Positions 45,218 to 54,452 of a DNA stretch of 64,000 nucleotides are shown piece by piece. The notes beneath the pieces are model-generated. The model was not told where the DNA came from. It saw only the letters and a list, made by a program, of their open reading frames with translations, and did not search any database. The stretch comes from Pelagibacteraceae bacterium (lineage in GTDB: Bacteria > Pseudomonadota > Alphaproteobacteria > HIMB59), in contig VTPN01000004.1 of assembly GCA_008638215.1 (NCBI GenBank), positions 1-64,000 of the forward strand, written 5' to 3'. The first letter of the stretch is position 1. Each line of letters begins with the position of its first letter. The position numbers were made by a program, and so were the translations under genes.

Positions 45218-45473
45218 TTTCTCTTTTTACTTTATTATCCTCAATATTAATGATTTGAAAAATAATTTTATCTTTTTCAATAATTTTATGTTGATAATGT
45301 TTTTCATCTAAAAGAAATATCTCTGCCATATTAATGTCACTTATTGATATTTTTTGAAATTTATCATTTTCACCGTATTTATAGAAAACTCCCATTATAA
45401 TTGCTATAATGGCTAATATAATTAGTATGCCCTGAAATATAATAAGACTAAGCAAAAACTTTTTTTTTAACAT
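45201..45473 (-). CDS. Small single-span membrane protein, DUF6476-like layout
   Basis: This 90-residue protein has a Lys-rich N-terminus (MLKKK), one long membrane helix (about 6-30, with LIIFQGILIILAIIAIIMGVFY) and a 60-residue, probably periplasmic tail of alternating short strands ending NKVKREIVIEK. The layout recalls the small DUF6476 proteins that sit beside rluA genes in Alphaproteobacteria, and here rluA is the divergent neighbour six bases away; this match is weak and by shape only. It overlaps murG, so it leads the murG-to-lpxC transcript. Function unknown. Confidence 0.7.
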   Translation of the reverse strand: MLKKKFLLSLIIFQGILIILAIIAIIMGVFYKYGENDKFQKISISDINMAEIFLLDEKHYQHKIIEKDKIIFQIINIEDNKVKREIVIEK

Positions 45474-45479
45474 TTATAA

Positions 45480-46229
45480 ATGAATAAATTTTATTTATAT
45501 CAAAAATTTAATATTGAAATTTTATATGAGGATAATGATATAGCAATATTAAATAAACCCTCAGGCTTGCTAACTCATAAAAAGTCTCTATCAGATAACT
45601 CTCCCTCCCTGGCAGAGAGTTTAAAAACAAACTTTAAAATTGAAGATGATGAAGTTTTAAAAGAAGGAATAGTACATAGACTTGATATTGATACCAGTGG
45701 AATTATTATTATCGCAAAGAACAAAGAGATTAAAATTCTCTTTCAAAATAAATTTAAAAATAGGGAGTTAGAAAAAAATTATTTAGCATTTAGCTATGGA
45801 GTACTCGATCAAAATTTTATTCAGATCGACAAGAATATATCCAGACAAAAATTTCAAAGAACAAAATTTGATACTACAGACATTGGGGGCAAAAATGCAT
45901 TAACCAATGTAGAAAATTTAAAGATATATTATGGCTCCATTAGCAAATTAAATTGTCAAATAATTACTGGTCGAACGCATCAAATAAGAGTTCACTTGCT
46001 TAGTTTGGGGTTACCAATAATTGGAGATAAACAATATCAATTAAATAAAGAGCAAAAATTTAGATTATCTAATTTACCTAATAAAGTAAGTGAAATAGTA
46101 ACAAACTTTCCAAGGCAAGCGCTTCACTCTCACAAACTGGCTTTTATTCATCCAAAAAGTCAAAAAGAGATTAAAATAACTTGTGATCTACCTGATGACA
46201 TGAAAGATTTAGAACATAACTTACAATGA
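45480..46229 (+). CDS. RluA-family 23S rRNA/tRNA pseudouridine synthase
   Basis: This 249-residue protein has the RluA core. IAILNKPSGLLTHKK (about 22-36) is motif I, IVHRLDIDTSGIIIIAKN (catalytic Asp in HRLD) is motif II, LEKNYLAF comes next and TGRTHQIRVHLLSLGLPIIGDKQY is motif III. No N-terminal S4 domain is visible, so it is the short RluA-like form. The RNA target cannot be told (23S 746/tRNA 32 or the RluC/RluD sites). It overlaps rpoH by four bases, a conserved alphaproteobacterial pair. Confidence 0.92.
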   Translation: MNKFYLYQKFNIEILYEDNDIAILNKPSGLLTHKKSLSDNSPSLAESLKTNFKIEDDEVLKEGIVHRLDIDTSGIIIIAKNKEIKILFQNKFKNRELEKNYLAFSYGVLDQNFIQIDKNISRQKFQRTKFDTTDIGGKNALTNVENLKIYYGSISKLNCQIITGRTHQIRVHLLSLGLPIIGDKQYQLNKEQKFRLSNLPNKVSEIVTNFPRQALHSHKLAFIHPKSQKEIKITCDLPDDMKDLEHNLQ

Positions 46230-47119
46230 ATATAGAAAATAAAAATTTACTTCCTGTTATTACCTCTGAAAATGACATCTATCCTTATTTAAAAAAGATC
46301 AATCAGTTTCCAATGCTTTCTGATGAGGAAGAAAAAAAACTCGCCATAGATTGGTTAAAAAATGGTAATACCAAATCTGCTCAAAAATTAGTAACTAGCC
46401 ATTTAAGATTAGTAGCAAAAATTGCTATGGGTTATCGAGGGTATGGGCTACCTCTTTTTGATTTGATTTCTGAGGGTAATCTGGGGCTCATTCAAGCTAT
46501 TAGAAAATTTGATCCAGATAAAGGTTTTAGACTAGCGACCTATGCGATTTGGTGGATAAGAGCTTCGATACAAGAATACGTCCTTCACAGTTGGTCTTTA
46601 GTTAAGATTGGCACAACTGCGGCTCAAAAGAAGCTATTTTTTAATCTTCGTAGATTAAGAAACCAATTAAAAAAGTATGAAGAAGGGTATCTTACAAACG
46701 ATCAAATTAAATCAATATCCCAGGACTTAGGCGTAACAGAGGATGAAGTAAAACAAATGGAAGGTAGAGTTTTTAATCAAGACTTTTCATTAAATACTCC
46801 TTTGAATGATGAAAATGACTCTGAGTGGATTGACCAGGTTGAAGATGAAAATATAGATCTAGTTAATCGAGTTGAAGAAAGAGATGAACTTGATAAGCGT
46901 AAAGCGCTATATAGTCAAGCTGTTAAAAAATTGGAACCTCGAGAACTAGAAATCTTAACTGCAAGAAGATTAGATGAGGAACCCAAAACCCTTGAGGATC
47001 TTAGTCAAAAATATTCAATAAGTCGGGAAAGAGTTCGCCAGATTGAAAATAAAGCAATTAAAAAATTACAAGAAGAAATTAAATTAATTTCCGAAACTAA
47101 ATTACTTCCAAAAAACTAA
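46226..47119 (+). CDS. rpoH: RNA polymerase sigma factor RpoH (sigma-32)
   Basis: This 297-residue sigma-70-family factor directs heat-shock transcription. Region 2 has SHLRLVAKIAMGYRGYGLPLFDLISEGNLGLIQAIRKFDPDKGFRLATYAIWWIRASIQEYVL. The RpoH box appears as QKKLFFNLRRLR (about 132-143). Region 4.2 has LEDLSQKYSISRERVRQIENKAIKKL. The RpoH box separates it from RpoD. FtsH, the protease that degrades RpoH in E. coli, is encoded at 50453-52381. No other sigma factor is in the window. Confidence 0.96.
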   Translation: MNIENKNLLPVITSENDIYPYLKKINQFPMLSDEEEKKLAIDWLKNGNTKSAQKLVTSHLRLVAKIAMGYRGYGLPLFDLISEGNLGLIQAIRKFDPDKGFRLATYAIWWIRASIQEYVLHSWSLVKIGTTAAQKKLFFNLRRLRNQLKKYEEGYLTNDQIKSISQDLGVTEDEVKQMEGRVFNQDFSLNTPLNDENDSEWIDQVEDENIDLVNRVEERDELDKRKALYSQAVKKLEPRELEILTARRLDEEPKTLEDLSQKYSISRERVRQIENKAIKKLQEEIKLISETKLLPKN

Positions 47120-47125
47120 TTATTT

Positions 47126-48379
47126 TTATCGAATTATTGTTTGGTTTCTCTCTGGGCCAAGAGAAATAATTTTAATAGGTATTTCTAAATATTCTTCTAT
47201 ATATTGAATATAATTTTTTAGGGACTGAGGCATAGAGTCAAAATCCTTAACCTTAGTGATATCACCCCAAGATTGAAAGATTTTAAAATCATCTTCATTT
47301 AAAGAAAATGATTTTAAAGAGTCGCTATCATTAAAATTTATTTCTTCAAATGATTGGCCTTGGTAGCTTTTACAAATTTTGATTTCTTCTAAGTTATTCA
47401 ATACATCTATTTTTGTAATGCAAAGCTCATTTACTTGATTAATTTGACAACTATATTTTAAAGAAACTAAATCCAACCAACCACATCGTCTTTTTCTTTT
47501 GGTCACTGTTCCATACTCTACCCCCGTTTCAGCGATATAGTCGCCAATTTGATCGAAAAGTTCTGAAGGAAATGGACCATTACCTACTCTAGTTGCATAA
47601 GCCTTGAAAATACCTACTGTCTGATAATCAACTTGTAAACCTGAGCCGATCATAATATTTGATGAAATGGTATTTGAGGATGTTACGAATGGGTAAGAGC
47701 CATGATCCAAATCTAACAAAGCGCCTTGAGCGCCTTCAAACAAAATTTTTTGTTGATTAAAATTTTTCTTAATAAAACTATTATCAACAATTAAAGAACC
47801 TACTTCCTTATAAAAACTATCAAGAATTGTCAGGTATTGATCAATATTTATTGCCTCTTCCTGATATGCATTCAAGACTGGGTCATAAAATTTTTTAATG
47901 CTTTCAAGTTTCTCTTTAATTTTATCTAAGCTTTTAAGGTCATATAATTTAATACTTTTTCTTCCAACTTTATCTTGGTAAGCAGGTCCTATACCTTTAG
48001 CGGTTGTACCGATCTTATCTTCTCCGGTAAGAATTGACTCATTAATTTTATCTAATTGTTTATGGTAGGGAAGTATCAAAGGAATGTTTGAAGATAGATA
48101 AATATTTGGATTGGATATTTTTTCACAAATTTGCTGATATTCTTTTAAAAAATGATCAGGATCAAGCACTATGCCCTGGCCAAGAAAACAAACTTTTCCT
48201 CTAATCACACCTGATGGAATTAAATTAAGTTTGTAAGTAACATCTTCAACTATAACTGTATGGCCAGCATTATTACCTCCTTGATAACGAGCAACTAAAT
48301 CAAATTTTTCAGATAAATAGTCTACAATTTTTCCTTTGCCTTCATCACCCCATTGTAATCCAATCACAGCTTTGTTCAT
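47126..48379 (-). CDS. purA: Adenylosuccinate synthetase
   Basis: This 417-residue GTP-dependent enzyme joins IMP and aspartate, the first step from IMP to AMP; PurB (3068-4357) completes it. The P-loop is GLQWGDEGKGKIVDYL (about 7-22), then NNAGHTV, TTAKGIGPAYQDKVGR, FEGAQGALLDLDHGSYPFVTSS and TRVGNGPFPSEL. Its ATG overlaps the hisZ stop as TAATG, the hisZ-purA pairing found in many Alphaproteobacteria. Confidence 0.97.
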   Translation of the reverse strand: MNKAVIGLQWGDEGKGKIVDYLSEKFDLVARYQGGNNAGHTVIVEDVTYKLNLIPSGVIRGKVCFLGQGIVLDPDHFLKEYQQICEKISNPNIYLSSNIPLILPYHKQLDKINESILTGEDKIGTTAKGIGPAYQDKVGRKSIKLYDLKSLDKIKEKLESIKKFYDPVLNAYQEEAINIDQYLTILDSFYKEVGSLIVDNSFIKKNFNQQKILFEGAQGALLDLDHGSYPFVTSSNTISSNIMIGSGLQVDYQTVGIFKAYATRVGNGPFPSELFDQIGDYIAETGVEYGTVTKRKRRCGWLDLVSLKYSCQINQVNELCITKIDVLNNLEEIKICKSYQGQSFEEINFNDSDSLKSFSLNEDDFKIFQSWGDITKVKDFDSMPQSLKNYIQYIEEYLEIPIKIISLGPERNQTIIR

Positions 48380-49083
48380 TAGATGATCTCCACTAAGTTA
48401 TCGACATTACAAGAAAAGCCAAAACCATCAATTTTTTTATTACTTTTCTTATATTGGTACCCGCCCCCCTGGGCTAAAATTTTTTTTGTTTTATCTGAGT
48501 ACACATAGAAAAAAATATCTCGATGATAGTCTTTTGAGAAAAAGTTTTTTTCTAAATTAATTTTATAAGGAGCTTTTATTGCTTTATTAAATGAATTTAC
48601 ATATGTATTTATTTTATTAGTAGGGCTTTTTGAATTAAAAACAAAGTTAGATTTATTATTAATTTTAGGATCTGTAAAAATATAAATAAAATTATTCTTG
48701 AGTATCTTTTTTAGAAGTCTATCAAGAATTTTTATTACTTCTACAAATGACTCCATCTTTGGTCGATTAATAATTTCTAATCCATGTTGTCGGTATTGTT
48801 TAATACTCTTATTGACCAAGTCGGGTTTAAAAACATCCCCCATATAATATAAGAAATGTTCAGACTTAAAGTCATGTGTTAAAATTGTATTAATCACCTG
48901 GCCAGTTATATCTGAGCGAAGAACTATATCTGAGGAAAAATCTAATTTTTGGTTTTCGACTATTGATGTAAAAATACGAGAAAATCTTTGATCCTTAGCA
49001 AGTAAATTTGTGAAGTTATTGTCTAAATATTCATATTTACCGGCAGTTTGGGAATATTTAGTATCAAACGAATTAACAAGCAT
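48379..49083 (-). CDS. hisZ: ATP phosphoribosyltransferase regulatory subunit HisZ, shortened
   Basis: This protein of about 234 residues is a class II synthetase-like paralogue that activates the short form of HisG in histidine synthesis. Recognisable motifs are VLRSDITGQVINTIL (motif 2 region), HFLYYMGDVFK, RQHGLEIIN, and the C-terminal AQGGGYQYKKSNKK and GFGFSCNVDNLVEI. Typical HisZ has 320-400 residues, so the middle insertion is lost. The ATG at 49083 (MLVNSFDTKYSQ) is preferred to an in-frame TTG at 49098. Its pairing with purA supports the call; hisG lies outside the window. Confidence 0.82.
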   Translation of the reverse strand: MLVNSFDTKYSQTAGKYEYLDNNFTNLLAKDQRFSRIFTSIVENQKLDFSSDIVLRSDITGQVINTILTHDFKSEHFLYYMGDVFKPDLVNKSIKQYRQHGLEIINRPKMESFVEVIKILDRLLKKILKNNFIYIFTDPKINNKSNFVFNSKSPTNKINTYVNSFNKAIKAPYKINLEKNFFSKDYHRDIFFYVYSDKTKKILAQGGGYQYKKSNKKIDGFGFSCNVDNLVEII

Positions 49084-50425
49084 TTGCAATAATTTCAATA
49101 ATATTTTTTTCTAATTTTCTTAGAGCTGTTACTTTTATATTTCTTGGCTGATATTGCAAGTTTACTCTCAATAAGGGTTCAGTGCCAGAGGGGCGAATTA
49201 CAAAAAATAAATTTTTGGATTTTAAAAGAAAGTTTAAGTCTCTATAGATTTTAGCTTCATTTTGGAAAAATTTTTCACGATCAATTTTTTGATTAATTTC
49301 AACTACCTTTAATAAATTGAGGCCTTTTTTTAATTCAGATAGCTTTTTGTTTTCTTTTAAAATAATTGTTAGAACACGTAAGGCTGTCGACATTCCGTCT
49401 CCAATCAAAGCGTCTTCTTTAAAAATAAAATGGCCTGAAGGCTCCCCACCAAAATAATGACCGTTGGATTGAATTTCATTTAGAATATTTTTATCCCCTA
49501 CTTTGACTCTTTTGAGTTTTAATCCAATATTTTTCAAAGATATATCAAGGCCAAAATTAGCTATTTCATTAGTAACAATAGTCGATCCTTTTTTTAGGGT
49601 TTTATTTTTTAGATAAAATTTAGCTAAAATAAATAATAACTCCTCTCCTAAAATAGGTTCACCTTTTTCATCGATAATAATAAGCCTATCGCCATCTCCA
49701 TCTAAACATATCCCTATATCTGATTTTCTTTTTTTAACTAGTTTTGACGCCCTTTGGGGGAATAAGGAACCACATTTTTGATTAATATTAGTACCATTAG
49801 GCTTATCACCTAAAGTATCTAACTCTACTCCTATTTCAAATAACACCTCAGGTGCTACTTTATAAGCCGCTCCATTAGCGCAATCTAAAACAACTTTTAA
49901 TTTTGTATAATCTAAATTTTTTAATATATTTTGTTTAAGTGCTTCTGAGTATCTTCCGATAGCATCTTTGAGTCTTACAGCCTTACCGTAGTTCGATGGT
50001 TTGATTTTAAAATTATCAAAATCATAATTAAAAAAGAAATCTTCTATTTTTCTTTCCTCTTCAGCTGTTATTTTGTAACCACTACCTGAGAAAAATTTTA
50101 ACCCATTATCTTGATACGGATTGTGAGATGCTGTAATCATCACAGAAAAATCTGCCCTTAAAGATTTGCTTAGAATGGTTAGAGCCGGTGTTGGCAGTGG
50201 GCCTACCAAGACTACATTTACACCCATGGAAATAAATCCAGAAGTAAGCGCTGGTTCAAATATGTAGCCAGACAATCGCGTATCTTTATTAATAACAACT
50301 CTTGAGATTGAGTTTTTTTTCTTGAGAACAATTGATGCGGCTTTAGCTAATTTTAAAATATTCTCAGCAGTTAGAGGATATTTACCCACTTCACCACGAA
50401 TACCATCAGTTCCAAAAAGTCTCAT
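49073..50425 (-). CDS. glmM: Phosphoglucosamine mutase
   Basis: This 450-residue alpha-D-phosphohexomutase converts glucosamine-6-phosphate to the 1-phosphate, between GlmS and GlmU. Motifs are LFGTDGIRGEVGKYPLT (N-terminus), the phosphoserine loop MITASHNPYQDNGLKFF, the Mg loop CLDGDGDRLIIID, the sugar loop GGEPSGHFIF and the phosphate loop RPSGTEPLLRV. All four mutase domains are complete. Overlaps hisZ and follows ftsH in the same direction, a common alphaproteobacterial order. Confidence 0.98.
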   Translation of the reverse strand: MRLFGTDGIRGEVGKYPLTAENILKLAKAASIVLKKKNSISRVVINKDTRLSGYIFEPALTSGFISMGVNVVLVGPLPTPALTILSKSLRADFSVMITASHNPYQDNGLKFFSGSGYKITAEEERKIEDFFFNYDFDNFKIKPSNYGKAVRLKDAIGRYSEALKQNILKNLDYTKLKVVLDCANGAAYKVAPEVLFEIGVELDTLGDKPNGTNINQKCGSLFPQRASKLVKKRKSDIGICLDGDGDRLIIIDEKGEPILGEELLFILAKFYLKNKTLKKGSTIVTNEIANFGLDISLKNIGLKLKRVKVGDKNILNEIQSNGHYFGGEPSGHFIFKEDALIGDGMSTALRVLTIILKENKKLSELKKGLNLLKVVEINQKIDREKFFQNEAKIYRDLNFLLKSKNLFFVIRPSGTEPLLRVNLQYQPRNIKVTALRKLEKNIIEIIANAC

Positions 50426-50452
50426 AGAGATAACTTCTTATTAGATATAGCT

Positions 50453-52381
50453 TTAGTTGGGAAGTGGAAAGTTTTGATCTTTTGTAAAAGAGGGTAAAGG
50501 TCCTTTATTTGAAGGACTTTTTTGCATATCATCGGAAGGCTTATCTATATCGTCAGAAAGATCTTCTCTTTTAGGCTTAATACCTTTTAACAAATTTTTA
50601 ATTTCTTCTCCGGTTAAGGTTTCGTATTCCAAGAGTCCCTTGGCAATAATATGGAGATCTTTCATGTTCTCAGTGAGAATTTTTCTTGCTCTTGTTTCGG
50701 CTTCTTGAACCAATCGAATTACCTCTTGGTCAATAATACGGGCAGTTTCCTCAGAAATATTCTTTGACTGGGTTACTGAGTGTCCTAAAAATACTTCTTC
50801 TTGATTGCCAGTATAGCGAACTCTTCCTAATTTCTCGCTATAACCCATTTGGGTAACCATAGCTCTTGCTAAATTAGTAACTTGTTGTATGTCACCTGCT
50901 GCGCCTGAGCCAATTTTTTCAGGACCAAAAATAAGTTCTTCGGAGATACGTGCGGCGACTGTTACGACTAACTTATCCAAGTATTCATCTTTTCGATGAA
51001 TAACTTTATCTTGCTCGGGAACGCTCATAACAAAACCCAAAGCGCGTCCTGTAGGGATAATAGAAGATTTATAAATAGGATCAGCATTTTTACAATTTAG
51101 ATTTGCTAGAGCATGTCCAGCTTCATGATAAGCTATTACTTCTTTTTCAGAGTCAGAGATAATCTTAGATCTATTTTGAGTGCCAAGCATAACTTTATCT
51201 TTTGCATCTTCAAAATCATCCATAGTTACTATTTTTTTATTTTTTCTTGCTGCTATCAGTGCAGCTTCATTAACAATATTTGCTAAATCAGCTCCAGAAA
51301 ACCCAGGGGTAGATCTTGCAATAGCGATAGTTTTAACAGATTTATCCATCTTTATTTTTTTGGTATGAACTTTTAAAATTTTATCGCGACCAATAATATC
51401 TGGGGCAGGAACAACTACTTGTCTATCAAATCTTCCTGGCCTTAAAAGTGCTGGGTCTAATACATCAGGCCTATTCGTTGCGGCTACAATAATGACACCT
51501 TCATTAGCCTCAAAACCATCCATTTCAACGAGAAGTTGATTTAAAGTTTGTTCCCTCTCATCGTTACCTCCGCCTAATCCAGCGCCACGGTGTCTACCGA
51601 CCGCATCAATTTCATCAATAAAAATTATACAAGGTGCATTTTTTTTACCTTGCTCAAACATATCTCTCACTCTGCTTGCGCCCACACCTACAAACATTTC
51701 AACAAAGTCTGAACCCGAGATAGAGAAAAATGGTACGCCAGCTTCACCGGCAATCGCCCTAGCAAGTAATGTTTTACCTGTTCCTGGGGGTCCCACAAGA
51801 AGAGCGCCCTTAGGAATTTTTGCTCCTAATCTTTGAAATTTATGAGGGTCTTTCAAAAACGAAACTACTTCTTCTAACTCTTGCTTTGCTTCATCAATTC
51901 CAGCAACATCACCAAAAGTTACTCTTTGCTTATTCTCATTTAATAACTTTGCTTTAGATCGGCCAAAACCCAGAGCACCACCACCTTTGCCAGATTGCAT
52001 TTGGCGCATAAAGAAAATCCATACTCCAATCAATAAGAGCATTGGGAACCAAGAAACAAAAATACTTAGTAAAGGATGCATCCCTGATTGTTCGGGCTTA
52101 GCATTTATGGCAACTTTATTTGCATTTAAAGTTTGAATTAAATTGGGGTCCCTCGGCGCATATGTAGAAAAGTTTATACCATCCATAGTTTGCCCATAAA
52201 TATTATTTCCTTGGATTTCTACAGATTTAATTTCTCCATTTTCAGCTTTATCTAATAAGGTGGAATAAGTATATGTAACTGATGAATAATCAGTTTGTGA
52301 ATTTTTAAAAACATTAAATAACCCTAATAATATCAAACTGATAATTATCCAGACAAATATGTTTTTTGAGAAATTTTTCAT
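50453..52381 (-). CDS. ftsH: ATP-dependent zinc metalloprotease FtsH
   Basis: This 642-residue membrane AAA+ protease degrades membrane proteins and regulators such as RpoH and LpxC. The N-terminus has a membrane helix (about 8-25), a periplasmic stretch and a second helix near 105-125. Walker A is [14 protein letters not shown], Walker [12 protein letters not shown], the second region of homology has [21 protein letters not shown] and the zinc site is AYHEAGHAL. Two known E. coli substrates, RpoH and LpxC, are also encoded in this window. Confidence 0.98.
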   Translation of the reverse strand: MKNFSKNIFVWIIISLILLGLFNVFKNSQTDYSSVTYTYSTLLDKAENGEIKSVEIQGNNIYGQTMDGINFSTYAPRDPNLIQTLNANKVAINAKPEQSGMHPLLSIFVSWFPMLLLIGVWIFFMRQMQSGKGGGALGFGRSKAKLLNENKQRVTFGDVAGIDEAKQELEEVVSFLKDPHKFQRLGAKIPKGALLVGPPGTGKTLLARAIAGEAGVPFFSISGSDFVEMFVGVGASRVRDMFEQGKKNAPCIIFIDEIDAVGRHRGAGLGGGNDEREQTLNQLLVEMDGFEANEGVIIVAATNRPDVLDPALLRPGRFDRQVVVPAPDIIGRDKILKVHTKKIKMDKSVKTIAIARSTPGFSGADLANIVNEAALIAARKNKKIVTMDDFEDAKDKVMLGTQNRSKIISDSEKEVIAYHEAGHALANLNCKNADPIYKSSIIPTGRALGFVMSVPEQDKVIHRKDEYLDKLVVTVAARISEELIFGPEKIGSGAAGDIQQVTNLARAMVTQMGYSEKLGRVRYTGNQEEVFLGHSVTQSKNISEETARIIDQEVIRLVQEAETRARKILTENMKDLHIIAKGLLEYETLTGEEIKNLLKGIKPKREDLSDDIDKPSDDMQKSPSNKGPLPSFTKDQNFPLPN

Positions 52382-52430
52382 TAGTTTTGTATTAAAATAT
52401 ATATAGTTATCTTTGCTTACGTTTAAACCC

Positions 52431-53381
52431 TTATGTGAGATTTAAACATATTTTTTTATCAAAAGAAGCAATTTTTCCTCCAAAAACAGACCTTTTTATA
52501 AAAATATCTTTCTTAAAAGAGGAAATAATCTTAATAAAATTTAAGATATTTTCAAAACGAGGCTGTTTTTTTAAAAATAATCTAGAATTATAGTAAAAAG
52601 ATTGAACAACCAAAATCTGAAGAGTTTTATTTAGATTCATTAATTGATTAACCTTAATTTCAAATTTTTGGTTGCTTATCTTAAAAAAGAAATTGGTATA
52701 AAATTTTTTTACAATTTCAATATCATTCAAAGAAACAATTTCTCTTTCTATAACTTTAGCAGCATTGGAATTTAAAGAGAAATAATGACGAACTTTGTTT
52801 CTGGTATAGTCTAATTCAAAATTAGATCGGTCTTCAAACCATAATAATTTATTTTTTTTTGCATAAGATCGAATTTTGTCTTTTGTAAAATAAACTAAAG
52901 GTCTGTGGATGTTTAAAGAGTCTATTTGTTCATTGAAAATATTTGAAAGTCCAAAAATATTTGAGGATTGAATTTTTCTGAGAAAGTAACTTTCTTTTAA
53001 ATCATCAAAATGGTGACCAAGAAAAATTTCTTTTGTTTTTAGAGTTTTTGATAATTTTAGAAAATAAAGATGTCTTGCTTGACGAGCATTTTTCTGAAAA
53101 GAATTTTTATTTTGACCTAAATTTATTTTATTTATGATTAGATTTTTTTTTGGAATTTTATAATGCTGTATAAATTGAAGAATTTCATATTTTCCCTCAG
53201 CTCTTTTTTGATGATCAAAAAAAACATAAAAAAGATTTTTAGATTTAAAAAAATCAGCTTGTAAAATTAAATAATATAAGACAGTACTATCTAAACCACA
53301 AGATAGGGAAATTAATACTTTTTGATTAGGTGAAAAATTTTTTTGAAGATAATTAAAAAAAAATTTTTTATTTAAATGCAA
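52431..53381 (-). CDS. tilS: tRNA(Ile)-lysidine synthetase
   Basis: This 316-residue PP-loop ATPase attaches lysine to C34 of tRNA-Ile2(CAU), so it reads AUA. The PP loop is [16 protein letters not shown] (near 23-38), where the usual SGGxDS reads SCGLDS. Also visible are [27 protein letters not shown] and [16 protein letters not shown]...WFEDRSN...[10 protein letters not shown]. The C-terminal tRNA-binding domains of longer TilS are missing or reduced. It sits upstream of ftsH, the usual tilS-ftsH order. Confidence 0.92.
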   Translation of the reverse strand: MHLNKKFFFNYLQKNFSPNQKVLISLSCGLDSTVLYYLILQADFFKSKNLFYVFFDHQKRAEGKYEILQFIQHYKIPKKNLIINKINLGQNKNSFQKNARQARHLYFLKLSKTLKTKEIFLGHHFDDLKESYFLRKIQSSNIFGLSNIFNEQIDSLNIHRPLVYFTKDKIRSYAKKNKLLWFEDRSNFELDYTRNKVRHYFSLNSNAAKVIEREIVSLNDIEIVKKFYTNFFFKISNQKFEIKVNQLMNLNKTLQILVVQSFYYNSRLFLKKQPRFENILNFIKIISSFKKDIFIKRSVFGGKIASFDKKICLNLT

Positions 53382-53385
53382 TTTA

Positions 53386-54405
53386 TTAATTGATAATTAG
53401 TCCGCATTCTTCCTCATCTTGAAGAGTTTTTGCGTCATCAATAATATTTGGGTTATTTAAATAATCATCAGAAAAAATGATATCTTCCATAATTAAACAA
53501 CCATTTTCTTGATCGCCAATACCAAACAATGATTTTCCAAGCCAAAAATAATTTTCAGCTTTAAATCTTTCAATATTTTCAAAGTCTCGATGGCGGATTC
53601 CAAAAAATTTCACTGACTCAATAATATTGTTCTCAATGTAATTAGTTCGCCCCAATAGGTAGTATGCTTCTGCTAGCTTGTCTTGATCTTCAGAGCCTGA
53701 TTCAATTATAAGCATTAAGTTCTCAATTGCTTTCTGGTTATCAAGGCTAGCTAAACTTTGCTTTGCTAATTGCAACTGTTCTTCTAAATCTATTATGGGT
53801 TTGCTGAGATTAATCTCTCTCTCCTCAATTAGGGAGTCTAATTCAGATAAAGTAGCTAAATCCTCCTCTGAGGGTTCTGAATTGATAATTTTCTGATCAT
53901 CTAAACTAGAAATTGAAAGCTTCCCTAAAGTCTGTTTTGGAAGATCTTCGACTGAATTGGCTTCGTCCGCTTTGTTAACATTGGACTGAGTGATTGATAA
54001 ATCTTGAGTCGATGGTTCTTCGTTTGATTTTTCTACAACAAGATTAGAGGAGCTTTCTTCGATATTTAAATTATTAGAGCTAGTTATTTTTTTATTTTGA
54101 TCAAATTGCGGAGAAGTATAAAGTTGATATAAATTTGTTATATCATCTTTCATATCTATCATTTGCTTTTCAATAGAAATAAACTTTTCCAATAAAAGTT
54201 CTATTTGGCTATTGATTTTACTCAAATCTTGATTATTTGAGCTGCTAACAGTGTCGGATTTATTTTGATAAACAAATTTTTGCAAATCAATAATATCTTT
54301 TTTTACTCTTTCAAGATCTGTTTCAATTTTATTATGATTTTGAGAAAAGGAATTTGAACTAATAAAAATGAAAATTGTAATTAGTAATGATTTTACAATA
54401 TACAT
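53386..54405 (-). CDS. cpoB: CpoB/YbgF, Tol-Pal associated periplasmic coiled-coil/TPR protein
   Basis: This 339-residue protein has a signal peptide (MYIVKSLLITIFIFISSNSFS, cleavage near 21), an N-terminal coiled coil (about 25-90), a long low-complexity Ser/Glu/Asp linker (about 100-200) and C-terminal TPR-like helices (AIENLMLIIESGSEDQDKLAEAYYLLGRTNY, ENYFWLGKSLFGIGDQENG). The third TPR is divergent. CpoB coordinates peptidoglycan synthesis with outer-membrane constriction. Position directly after pal supports the call. Its start codon lies eight bases after a strong stem-loop, which may limit its translation. Confidence 0.88.
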   Translation of the reverse strand: MYIVKSLLITIFIFISSNSFSQNHNKIETDLERVKKDIIDLQKFVYQNKSDTVSSSNNQDLSKINSQIELLLEKFISIEKQMIDMKDDITNLYQLYTSPQFDQNKKITSSNNLNIEESSSNLVVEKSNEEPSTQDLSITQSNVNKADEANSVEDLPKQTLGKLSISSLDDQKIINSEPSEEDLATLSELDSLIEEREINLSKPIIDLEEQLQLAKQSLASLDNQKAIENLMLIIESGSEDQDKLAEAYYLLGRTNYIENNIIESVKFFGIRHRDFENIERFKAENYFWLGKSLFGIGDQENGCLIMEDIIFSDDYLNNPNIIDDAKTLQDEEECGLIIN

Positions 54406-54413
54406 TTTTGATT

Positions 54414-54439
54414 AAGGTGCTCAAATTATTGAGCACCTT
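54414..54439 (-). promoter_or_regulatory. Strong stem-loop between pal and cpoB
   Basis: An 11-bp perfect stem, AAGGTGCTCAA / TTGAGCACCTT, with a four-base loop lies between the pal stop and the cpoB ATG. It ends eight bases before the ATG, so it would cover the ribosome-binding region. No U-run follows on either strand, so it is not a standard terminator; it may stabilise the pal mRNA end or lower cpoB translation. Confidence 0.7.
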
Positions 54440-54452
54440 CAAAGAATTAAAA

